A stretch of 7,572 nucleotides of DNA from Deltaproteobacteria bacterium (lineage in GTDB: Bacteria > Desulfobacterota > Desulfobaccia > Desulfobaccales > Desulfobaccaceae): NCBI GenBank assembly GCA_016874895.1, contig VGSX01000173.1, positions 1 through 7,572 on the forward strand, read 5' to 3'. The position numbers were made by a program, and so were the translations under genes. A model generated the notes under the pieces. The model was not told the DNA's origin. It saw only the letters and a list, made by a program, of their open reading frames with translations, and searched no databases. Position 1 is the stretch's first letter. The number at the start of each line of letters is the position of its first letter. Below, piece by piece: positions 1 to 4,678 of the stretch.

Positions 1-120
1 TGGAGCGCTTGGCCCGGATGCCTTCGATCCGGACCGGCGCCCCCGTCAAAGCGGCCAGGGAGAGGCGGTGCGCAGAATCTGCCCGCCCCCCTCGCCGTAA
101 GAACCGTCCAGAGAGCGCAT
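1..120 (-). CDS. rtcA: RNA 3'-terminal phosphate cyclase (RtcA-like), N-terminal part, apparent frameshift, cut by window edge
   Basis: RtcA uses ATP to convert an RNA 3'-phosphate end to a 2',3'-cyclic phosphate, through an enzyme-adenylate. Reading the minus strand from ATG at 120-118 gives MRSLDGSYGEGGGQILRTA, which matches the family's conserved N-terminal glycine-rich signature (DG..GEGGGQILR.A). This frame then runs SPWPL into a stop. Moving to the next frame near 62-67 restores LSLAALTGAPVRIEGIRAKRS, exactly the expected continuation (compare the E. coli-type ILRSALSLS..TG). The simplest reading is one missing C in what should be GCCCTC. This could be a real mutation or an assembly error at the window edge. 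An in-frame TAA lies eight codons upstream of the ATG and no other start codon falls between, so the start is well bounded. The Shine-Dalgarno is weak. The gene lies 66 nt downstream of the dodecin gene on the same strand and may be cotranscribed with it. The family assignment is confident; whether the gene is functional is not. Confidence 0.72.
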
Positions 121-186
121 CTCTTCACCAGGGAGGCAACCTTAGATCTTACTCTCCGTCCATGAACTCTTGGGACCCGGGGCAAC

Positions 187-396
187 TCAATCCAGGATAA
201 AAATAACCTCCATCTTCACCCGGTACGTGTTGATCTTGTTATCCTTGACCGAAACCCGCTGCTCGACGATGCGCAGGCCGGTGATGCCCCTGAGGGTGCT
301 GGCGGCCCGGGCGAACCCCACCTGCACCGCATCATCAAAGCCCTTGGGGGATTCAGCGATAACATGAGTTATCCTGGCGACATTGGTACCTGACAT
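187..396 (-). CDS. Dodecin-family protein, probably not the flavin-binding type
   Basis: This 69-residue protein has the length and pattern of dodecins, small beta-alpha-beta-beta proteins that assemble into hollow dodecamers. Visible family features are the N-terminal strand (ARITHVIAES), the SPKGFDDAVQVGFARAASTLR helix ending in the family's TLR (residues 34-36), and the final strands with YRVKMEVIF. Classical dodecins bind flavin with a Trp in a TLR..xWFEV motif and a Gln in the YQV strand. Here these positions are Gly40 (in GITGLRIVE) and Arg59 (in YRV). That pattern resembles the calcium-dodecin/SecE2 subgroup, recalled from family knowledge and not tested, so the ligand is uncertain. 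The start is supported by an AAGGAGG Shine-Dalgarno 8 nt upstream and by a promoter with TTGCAA/TAAAAT boxes. Likely soluble and cytoplasmic; no signal peptide or membrane segment is seen. The rtcA-like gene follows 66 nt downstream. Confidence 0.85.
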   Translation of the reverse strand: MSGTNVARITHVIAESPKGFDDAVQVGFARAASTLRGITGLRIVEQRVSVKDNKINTYRVKMEVIFILD

Positions 397-404
397 GGCT
401 AATA

Positions 405-411
405 CCTCCTT
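405..411 (-). promoter_or_regulatory. Ribosome binding site of the dodecin gene
   Basis: The minus strand reads AAGGAGG, a near-perfect anti-16S match, 8 nt before the ATG at 396-394. It fixes the dodecin start. Confidence 0.85.
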
Positions 412-420
412 CAGGATATT

Positions 421-438
421 CCGGCTTCCGTCAGCCGG
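421..438 (-). repeat. Hairpin in the dodecin 5' leader
   Basis: The 6-bp arms CCGGCT and AGCCGG are perfectly complementary around a 6-nt loop. In the predicted dodecin mRNA this stem ends about 10 nt before the Shine-Dalgarno, where it could influence ribosome access. Function is inferred from position only. Confidence 0.5.
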
Positions 439-439
439 T

Positions 440-467
440 GGGTCTCCCCGCGATTCCGGGTCTCCCC
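440..467 (-). repeat. Two direct copies of GGGGAGACCC in the dodecin leader
   Basis: On the minus strand GGGGAGACCC occurs at 467-458 and again at 449-440, 18 bp apart. Each copy can fold as GGG-GAGA-CCC, a short stem capped by a GNRA-type tetraloop. Alternatively, both could be a duplicated protein-binding site. They lie between the predicted transcription start (about 468) and the hairpin at 421-438, so both would be in the mRNA leader. I do not recognise a known riboswitch or attenuator class. Confidence 0.45.
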
Positions 468-474
468 ACGGTTT

Positions 475-502
475 ATTTTAAGGTTGAATATCACCATTGC
501 AA
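475..502 (-). promoter_or_regulatory. Sigma-70-type promoter for the dodecin gene
   Basis: The minus strand has TTGCAA (502-497) as -35 box, a 16-bp spacer, and TAAAAT (480-475) as -10 box. Transcription would start near 468, giving a leader of about 70 nt before the ATG at 396. Both boxes are close to consensus; the spacer is one base short of optimal. Confidence 0.55.
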
Positions 503-749
503 GGCCCCGGAGAAAAAGATCAGAGAAATTTGCCGGAGCGACTACCCTGGCGGACAATCGTCCCGGGAAAAATTAGGGACGAAATCTCAGGGGCGCCTGG
601 CGCCTCACCTTACCGGGAAAGATCAAGATTTGCGAGCCGGAGAAATTTCTCAGAGGTAACGCCCGGGGGTTGTCCGGCGCCTCCGGGGCACCGCCTCCAC
701 GCCAGGCCTTCGTTTCCCGGGCGTTGACAGCCTTGCCGGGTTTCCGGGA
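503..749. other. Region without a recognisable gene between the dodecin promoter and the receiver gene
   Basis: Open frames on the plus strand here (438-659, 497-727) are short, overlapping, of odd composition, and have no recognisable family or clear Shine-Dalgarno. The stretch would mostly be the 3' untranslated region of the receiver mRNA read leftward. It holds several inverted repeats. GGCGCC occurs twice around a T at about 591-603. There is a perfect 12-bp palindrome, GAGAAATTTCTC, at 640-651, and its GAGAAATTT half also occurs at 523-531 near a shared GCCGGAG. A long inverted repeat spans 658-725. No tRNA, rRNA or CRISPR structure is seen. Confidence 0.55.
658..725 (-). repeat. Long inverted repeat with inner hairpin downstream of the receiver gene
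   Basis: AACGCCCGGG (658-667) and CCCGGGCGTT (716-725) form a perfect 10-bp inverted repeat around 48 nt. Inside, on the minus strand, CGGTGCC (693-687) and GGCGCCG (681-675) pair over a 5-nt loop using one G-U wobble. That wobble would be a mismatch in plus-strand RNA, which favours an RNA read leftward from the receiver gene, whose stop is at 750. No U-run follows, so it is not a classical intrinsic terminator. It may be a 3'-end stabilising structure. Confidence 0.4.
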
Positions 750-1139
750 TCAGGCCTTGTCTGCCTGGATCATCTTCCGGTCATAAGCCTGGCGCACCTT
801 CTCCAGCAGCTCGTCCAGGGCCACGGGTTTCATGACATAATCAAAGGCCCCCAGTTGCATCCCCTGAATCCCCGATTCCACCGAGGCGTGGCCGGTGAGC
901 ATGATTACTTCCACCCGGGCTTTCTTCTTCTTGATCGCCCGCAACGTTTCAATCCCATCCATCCCCGGCATCTTGACATCCAGGACGATGACATCAACGT
1001 CATGCTTATCCAGGAATTCCAAGGCCTTGTAGCCGCTGTCCACCCCGGCGACCTCAATCTTTCTCGCCTTCAGCCGCTTGATAATGGTCTCCAGAAAGTC
1101 CGGCTCATCATCCACCACTAACATCTTGAACTTCTCCAT
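750..1139 (-). CDS. Single-domain response regulator (CheY-like receiver, no output domain)
   Basis: This 129-residue protein is one receiver domain. The acidic pair is Asp10/Asp11 (VVDDE), the phosphoacceptor is Asp54 in IVLDVKMPGMDG, the switch Thr is Thr82 in IMLTGHAS, and the conserved Lys is Lys104 in YVMKP. After the last helix only about ten residues remain, so there is no DNA-binding or enzymatic output. It must act through protein contacts or as a phosphorelay intermediate or sink. The start at 1139 is chosen because GAGGAGG lies 7 nt upstream and the protein then begins just before the first beta strand. An in-frame ATG at 1160 would add MTRGGDG and overlap the kinase stop by 4 nt (ATGA), but its Shine-Dalgarno is weaker. 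It directly follows the Cache kinase gene, its most likely phosphodonor. Cytoplasmic. Confidence 0.93.
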   Translation of the reverse strand: MEKFKMLVVDDEPDFLETIIKRLKARKIEVAGVDSGYKALEFLDKHDVDVIVLDVKMPGMDGIETLRAIKKKKARVEVIMLTGHASVESGIQGMQLGAFDYVMKPVALDELLEKVRQAYDRKMIQADKA

Positions 1140-1146
1140 ACCATCG

Positions 1147-1153
1147 CCTCCTC
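1147..1153 (-). promoter_or_regulatory. Ribosome binding site deciding the receiver start
   Basis: The minus strand reads GAGGAGG, 7 nt before the ATG at 1139-1137. It lies downstream of the alternative ATG at 1160, so it supports the shorter protein. Confidence 0.75.
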
Positions 1154-1156
1154 GGG

Positions 1157-2812
1157 TCATTTCACCGGCAAATAAATGGTGAACGTGGTGCCTATGACTT
1201 CCTCGCTGGCCACCATGATCCTGCCGCCCAACTTTTCGATAATGCTATAAGCAATGGATAAACCCAGTCCGGTGCCCTTGCCCACTTCCTTGGTGGTGAA
1301 AAAGGGGTCGAAGATTTTCGGCAACGCCTCCTTGGGAATTCCCGGGCCAGTGTCGCTGATCTCAATGGATATTCGGTTGTTCTGCTTTATGGACCTGGTA
1401 TTGATGACGATCTCCCCATCTTTGTCGATGGCGTCGATGGCATTGGTGATAATGTTCAGGAACACCTGCTGCAGCTGGGCCTGGTCCGTGGTGGTCAACG
1501 GCAGGTCCGGGGCGTAATTCGTCTGGATATCGATGTTGCGGTAGCGGGCGTCGTTCTCCAAAAAGTCGATGCTCTCATCCAGGATCTCGTTAATATTGAC
1601 CCGCTCCTCCACGGGCTCCATCCGCCGGGCAAACCCCAACAGGCGGTGGGTCACCGTCTTGGCCCGGACCACATGAAACTCGATCTTGTGCACCGCGTCC
1701 AACAGTTCCTGGAAGTGTTCACTTTTGGCCACATCCTCCATGGCCAGCAGGTCCTTCATCCACCCCGCCTTCTCGCCGATCACCGCCAGGGGGTTGTTGA
1801 TTTCATGGGCAATGCCCGCGGCCATCTTGCCCAGGGCCGCCATCTTGCTGGACTGTATCGCCATTTCATCGCTGGCCGCCTGCTTCCGGTCCATCCGCTG
1901 CAGTTCCTTCATCATCGCCCGGGTGGTAACGTAGGTTCCGATGATGATGAGCACCACCCCGCCGAGACCGATTAAGGCTGCGAGAAATCTGGCCTGCAAC
2001 AGCGGCGTCAACTGCTCCGTGGGAGCTTCCGAGATGACCAAGATCCACTTTTTCAGTTTGATGATGCTGGTGGCATAGATGATGGTCTCCCCCCGAAAGT
2101 CCATGGCCTCCACCATGGTCCCGGTGGCCGCGGCGAAGTCGGGAGCCTTGGGGGGCTCCATGACCTTGCCGCCAAAACGCGGCGTGGTCTGCAGCACGTT
2201 TTCCCGGTTGATGATCATGGCGTCGCCTTTTTTGCCGATCCAGGCGGCCCGCACGATATTATCGATAATGTCCGAATCGATGGTGGCCCTGAGAACCCAA
2301 CTCTGGTTCTTCTCCCGCACCATGACGGCAATGATGAAATGGGGGATTTTCCTGAATCCCAGAAAGACATCGCTGACGTAAACCCCCGTGACCATCACCT
2401 CTTGAAACCATTTCTCATCCTTGTAGTTCACTTTTTTCAAGATGCTGTAATGTGGTCCCACATAGGCCAGGTGGTTGCCTTCCTCGTCGATGACCCCCAG
2501 GTCTAAAAATGACTTGGAGCGGGTCTGGATGATATTAAAAACCCTGTTTAAATAATCTTCGTTCTGCAATTGTCCCAGAGATTGAGTGTTCGCCAGACCG
2601 GTAAGCTGGGCAATCCGTTCCTCCAGAAACAGGTCAATGGAACTGGCTCGATTCTCCGCCAGGGTTTTCATGTTGTCCATGATCTTGGCGGTATAGGACA
2701 CGCTGAACTGGTGATAAATCACTCCTCCCAGGATAAGCAAGGGGAATACGGAGAAACTCAGGGTCGCGAGGATGATTTCCCACCATAACTTCTTGTAGTG
2801 TCGCGCTTCCAT
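1157..2812 (-). CDS. Membrane sensor histidine kinase with extracytoplasmic Cache-type domain
   Basis: A 551-residue transmembrane kinase. A first membrane helix (about 13-33) is followed by a long extracytoplasmic region (about 36-270). Its features (GVIDEEGNHLAYVGP, then DEKWFQEVMVTGVYVSDVF and FIIAVMV) are typical of double-Cache small-ligand sensors. A second helix lies at about 276-297. There is no PAS domain: a short linker leads to the dimerisation/phosphoacceptor domain with His336 in GIAHEINNPLAVI. The ATPase domain has the N-box (FLNIITNAIDA, Asn457), DTGPGIP (487-493), FDPFFTTK (501-508) and GKGTGLGLS (511-519). All catalytic motifs are intact. The start is bounded by an in-frame TGA a few codons upstream; AGGGG lies 5 nt before the ATG. 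The kinase stop abuts or overlaps the receiver start, so the two are translationally linked. The ligand is not predictable, though small carboxylates or amino acids are common for this class. A sigma-54-type promoter precedes it. Confidence 0.94.
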   Translation of the reverse strand: MEARHYKKLWWEIILATLSFSVFPLLILGGVIYHQFSVSYTAKIMDNMKTLAENRASSIDLFLEERIAQLTGLANTQSLGQLQNEDYLNRVFNIIQTRSKSFLDLGVIDEEGNHLAYVGPHYSILKKVNYKDEKWFQEVMVTGVYVSDVFLGFRKIPHFIIAVMVREKNQSWVLRATIDSDIIDNIVRAAWIGKKGDAMIINRENVLQTTPRFGGKVMEPPKAPDFAAATGTMVEAMDFRGETIIYATSIIKLKKWILVISEAPTEQLTPLLQARFLAALIGLGGVVLIIIGTYVTTRAMMKELQRMDRKQAASDEMAIQSSKMAALGKMAAGIAHEINNPLAVIGEKAGWMKDLLAMEDVAKSEHFQELLDAVHKIEFHVVRAKTVTHRLLGFARRMEPVEERVNINEILDESIDFLENDARYRNIDIQTNYAPDLPLTTTDQAQLQQVFLNIITNAIDAIDKDGEIVINTRSIKQNNRISIEISDTGPGIPKEALPKIFDPFFTTKEVGKGTGLGLSIAYSIIEKLGGRIMVASEEVIGTTFTIYLPVK

Positions 2813-2871
2813 CAGTGCCCCTGCAGGTCAAGTGCGGAAAAGGATCCGGGCAACCCGGCGCCTCCAGGCAT
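2812..2871 (-). CDS. Possible 19-codon leader peptide overlapping the kinase start
   Basis: In the predicted kinase leader the minus strand encodes MPGGAGLPGSFSALDLQGH. Its TGA shares a base with the kinase ATG (TGATG), an arrangement typical of translational coupling. AAGGA lies 6 nt before its ATG, as good a Shine-Dalgarno as that of the kinase. Against it: it has no recognisable family, its AAGGA sits at or just past the predicted transcription start, and a frame this short arises easily by chance. It may act only by bringing ribosomes to the kinase start, not through its peptide. Confidence 0.3.
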   Translation of the reverse strand: MPGGAGLPGSFSALDLQGH

Positions 2872-2879
2872 ACCGCGTC

Positions 2880-2893
2880 CTTGATTTATCAAG
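2880..2893. repeat. Perfect inverted repeat at the predicted sigma-54 start site
   Basis: CTTGAT and ATCAAG (2880-2885 and 2888-2893) are perfect inverted arms around TT. The repeat covers the predicted start point (about 2881) and touches the -12 GC (2894-2893). It could aid local melting or bind a regulator. It may also be chance, being AT-rich. Confidence 0.35.
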
Positions 2894-2908
2894 CAATGGT
2901 CGTTCCAA
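2891..2908 (-). promoter_or_regulatory. Sigma-54 (-24/-12) promoter of the Cache kinase/receiver operon
   Basis: The minus strand reads TTGGAACGACCATTGCTT. Against the known consensus YTGGCACGRNNNTTGCW it differs at one position (A for C). It keeps the invariant GG (2906-2905) and GC (2894-2893) exactly 10 bp apart. Transcription would start near 2881, about 70 nt before the kinase ATG. No convincing sigma-70 promoter is seen for the kinase. A sigma-54 activator gene of the NtrC family lies in the same window, and inverted repeats lie at typical enhancer distance upstream. Confidence 0.65.
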
Positions 2909-3013
2909 CCCCGCCAGCCCGCCTGATTCAAGATAACTGATGGAATAACAAGGGAAAAAAGAGTAAAACGCCCAAGCCGGGAGCGCCTCTGCCCTGGGCC
3001 TCTGTCAACATTT

Positions 3014-3028
3014 TTTACGGGTTGTAAA
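3014..3028. promoter_or_regulatory. Candidate activator site 1 (inverted repeat)
   Basis: TTTACGGGTTGTAAA is a perfect 5-bp inverted repeat with a 5-nt centre. Its centre is about 140 bp upstream of the predicted sigma-54 start at 2881, the usual range for enhancer-like sites of NtrC-family regulators. The right half contains TGTAA, shared with the neighbouring site at 3035-3050. Binding by the regulator encoded at 6202 is inference. Confidence 0.4.
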
Positions 3029-3034
3029 GGGGCG

Positions 3035-3050
3035 GTCACCGCTGTAACCT
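3035..3050. promoter_or_regulatory. Candidate activator site 2 / operator overlapping the pgi promoter
   Basis: GGTCACCGCTGTAACC is an inverted repeat with GGTxAC and GTxACC half sites (12 of 16 positions symmetric). Its centre is about 21 bp from that of the repeat at 3014-3028, two helical turns, and about 160 bp upstream of the sigma-54 start. It also occupies the -35 zone of the rightward promoter (-10 at 3058-3063). A protein bound here could therefore activate leftward and repress rightward. Confidence 0.45.
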
Positions 3051-3054
3051 TTTT

Positions 3055-3063
3055 TGTTATAAT
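3055..3063 (+). promoter_or_regulatory. Extended -10 promoter for the pgi operon
   Basis: TGTTATAAT contains a perfect TATAAT (3058-3063) preceded by the extended -10 TG. The -35 position (about 3035-3040, GGTCAC) is poor, as often seen with extended -10 promoters, and lies inside an inverted repeat. Transcription would start near 3070, giving a leader of about 155 nt before pgi. Confidence 0.55.
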
Positions 3064-3077
3064 TAATCGTATCTTAA

Positions 3078-3117
3078 CGGCAGTGCCGGAATGATGTCAA
3101 GGGAAGATAGGGCTATC
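3078..3117. repeat. Short inverted repeats at the start of the pgi leader
   Basis: CGGCAGTGCCG (3078-3088) is a perfect 5-bp inverted repeat just after the predicted start point, a position suited to an operator. GATAGGGCTATC (3106-3117) is a second perfect 5-bp repeat. No regulator can be assigned. Confidence 0.3.
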
Positions 3118-3173
3118 CCGCGCGGCCCCGATTCCCCTTGAATCTCCGGGCACTCTGGGCTAAAGTTTTAAGA

Positions 3174-3212
3174 TACGGCAATTTTTCGGCCCCGGGGCCA
3201 GACCCGGCCGTA
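3174..3212 (+). repeat. Nested inverted repeat just upstream of pgi
   Basis: TACGGC (3174-3179) and GCCGTA (3207-3212) pair perfectly. They enclose a perfect 12-bp palindrome, GGCCCCGGGGCC (3188-3199), that could form its own stem. The outer stem ends 14 nt before the pgi ATG, close to where its ribosome binding site should be. Folding could limit pgi translation. No U-run follows, so it is not an intrinsic terminator. Confidence 0.4.
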
Positions 3213-3226
3213 CCCCAGAAAGCGAG

Positions 3227-4672
3227 ATGCCCATGAAGCGCCACGAAGACCCCAAGTGGGTCCAGAGCATGAAGTTGAGCCTCGACCACAATTATGCCAT
3301 GGCAGAGTTCCTGGGAGAGCGCGGCCTTACCGAAACGGACCTGCAAGGCTTGGCCCCCCGGCTGGGGGCGCTGCATCAAGACCTGGCCGCCCGGCGGGAG
3401 AGCGGCCAGATGGGTTTCATGGAGTTGCCCTACCAGACCCAGGTCGTCAAAGATATCCGCCAGATTGCCAAACCGCTGTTGGAGTGGTGCTGGGATTTGG
3501 TGGTGCTGGGAATCGGCGGCTCCGCCCTGGGAGCCCGGGCCCTGCATCAGGCCTTGTGCCACCCCCAACACAACAAGTTCCCCATGGCCCGCCGCCAACT
3601 GAAGCTCGGACTCTGGATGGCCGACAATATTGACCCCGACTCCCTGTACGGCCTGCTGGACGGCCTGGATATGCGGCGCACCGCCTTCAACGTCATCAGC
3701 AAATCAGGCCATACCGCCGAAACCCTGGCCCAGTTCCTGTGGATATACCAACTGTTAAAAGGCCGGGTGGGGGAGGCCAAGGCCCGGGAGCGCCTCATCA
3801 TTACCACCGACCCGGAAAAGGGGCCGCTCCGGCGCCTGGCGGCTAAAGAGCGCCTGGCTTCCCTGGCCGTCCCCGCCAATGTGGGGGGCCGTTTCTCGGT
3901 GCTCTCCGCCGTGGGGCTCTTGCCTGCGGTTCTGGCCGGCATTGAGGTGGAGGAACTCCTGGCCGGGGCCCGGTTCATGGATCAGCGCCTGAAAGACGCG
4001 GCGCCTGACCAAAACCCGGCCTATCGCCTGGCCGCCCTCTTCTATCTCTTTGCCGCCGCCAAAGCCCGGCCCATTCTGGTGTTCATGCCCTACGCCAGCA
4101 CCCTGGCCGGGATGGCGGATTGGTTCTGCCAACTCTGGGCCGAAAGCCTGGGAAAGCGCCATGATCTCCAGGGCAACGTCGTTAATGCCGGCAGCACCCC
4201 GGTCCGGGCCATGGGAGCCACCGACCAGCATTCCCAATTGCAGCTTTACATGGAAAGACCCCATGACAAGCTGATCACCTTCCTGGCCGTGGATAAGTTT
4301 AAGCATCACCTGGAGATCCCGGACCTGTATCCCGACCAGGAAGCCCTGAGCTACCTGGGCGGCCGCTCCGTAAACGAGTTGCTTGAGGGAGAGCGGCAGG
4401 CCACCGCCTTTAATCTCATGAAGGCCGGCCGGCCCAACCTGACCTTGCACCTGCCGGAGATCAACCCCTTTACCATCGGGCAATTAATCCACCTCCTGGA
4501 AGTGGTGACGGTGGCGGCGGCTTTCCTCTTCGGGGTCAACGCCTTCGACCAGCCGGGAGTGGAGGGGGGCAAGCAAACTACCTATGGCTTGATGGGCCGG
4601 CCGGGGTTCGAAAACTATCTCCGGGAATTTACCGAGGCCCCGCCGGCGCTGGAGAAATACCGGATTGCCTGA
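3227..4672 (+). CDS. pgi: Glucose-6-phosphate isomerase
   Basis: Pgi interconverts glucose 6-phosphate and fructose 6-phosphate in glycolysis and gluconeogenesis, in the cytoplasm. The 481-residue protein carries the double SIS-fold motifs in order: VVLGIGGSALGARA (92-105), ADNIDPD (132-138), the phosphate-binding SKSGHTAETLAQF (158-170), GGRFSVLSAVGLLP (220-233), WAESLGKR with the catalytic Glu306, ATDQHSQLQLY with His335, and GVEGGKQTTYGLMG with Lys449. All expected catalytic positions are present. It belongs to the shorter bacterial type. The first 14 residues precede the usual family start (KLSLDHNYAMAEF). An ATG two codons downstream (3233) is possible, and AGCGAG directly before the first ATG is a weak ribosome site, so the exact start is uncertain. 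The sensor kinase gene begins 6 nt after its stop, which suggests one operon led by pgi. Confidence 0.96.
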   Translation: MPMKRHEDPKWVQSMKLSLDHNYAMAEFLGERGLTETDLQGLAPRLGALHQDLAARRESGQMGFMELPYQTQVVKDIRQIAKPLLEWCWDLVVLGIGGSALGARALHQALCHPQHNKFPMARRQLKLGLWMADNIDPDSLYGLLDGLDMRRTAFNVISKSGHTAETLAQFLWIYQLLKGRVGEAKARERLIITTDPEKGPLRRLAAKERLASLAVPANVGGRFSVLSAVGLLPAVLAGIEVEELLAGARFMDQRLKDAAPDQNPAYRLAALFYLFAAAKARPILVFMPYASTLAGMADWFCQLWAESLGKRHDLQGNVVNAGSTPVRAMGATDQHSQLQLYMERPHDKLITFLAVDKFKHHLEIPDLYPDQEALSYLGGRSVNELLEGERQATAFNLMKAGRPNLTLHLPEINPFTIGQLIHLLEVVTVAAAFLFGVNAFDQPGVEGGKQTTYGLMGRPGFENYLREFTEAPPALEKYRIA

Positions 4673-4678
4673 ACCATC

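Noticed and set aside
9..200. A 63-codon plus-strand frame at the left edge
   Set aside because: The opposite strand encodes the recognisable RtcA N-terminus here, and the plus-strand product is Arg/Pro-rich with no family.
505..520. Possible sigma-54 promoter for the dodecin gene near CCGGGGCCTTGC (minus)
   Set aside because: The GG and GC elements are not 10 bp apart, so the strict -24/-12 spacing fails; the TTGCAA/TAAAAT promoter fits better.
438..727. Two overlapping plus-strand frames of 73 and 76 codons
   Set aside because: No clear ribosome site and no family. They cross the dodecin leader, its promoter and inverted repeats.
1137..1160. Longer start (ATG at 1160) for the receiver protein
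   Set aside because: It would add seven residues before the first strand and has a weaker Shine-Dalgarno than GAGGAGG before 1139. The ATGA overlap with the kinase stop keeps it possible but second choice.
2812..3039. A 75-codon minus-strand frame running through the divergent promoter region
   Set aside because: It would span the sigma-54 promoter and both candidate activator sites, and its ATG has no Shine-Dalgarno. Only its last 19 codons, with their own AAGGA, are kept as a possible leader ORF.
3091..3141. A 16-codon ORF in the pgi leader
   Set aside because: Poor ribosome site, no distinctive residues, and no overlap with pgi; frames this short are expected by chance.
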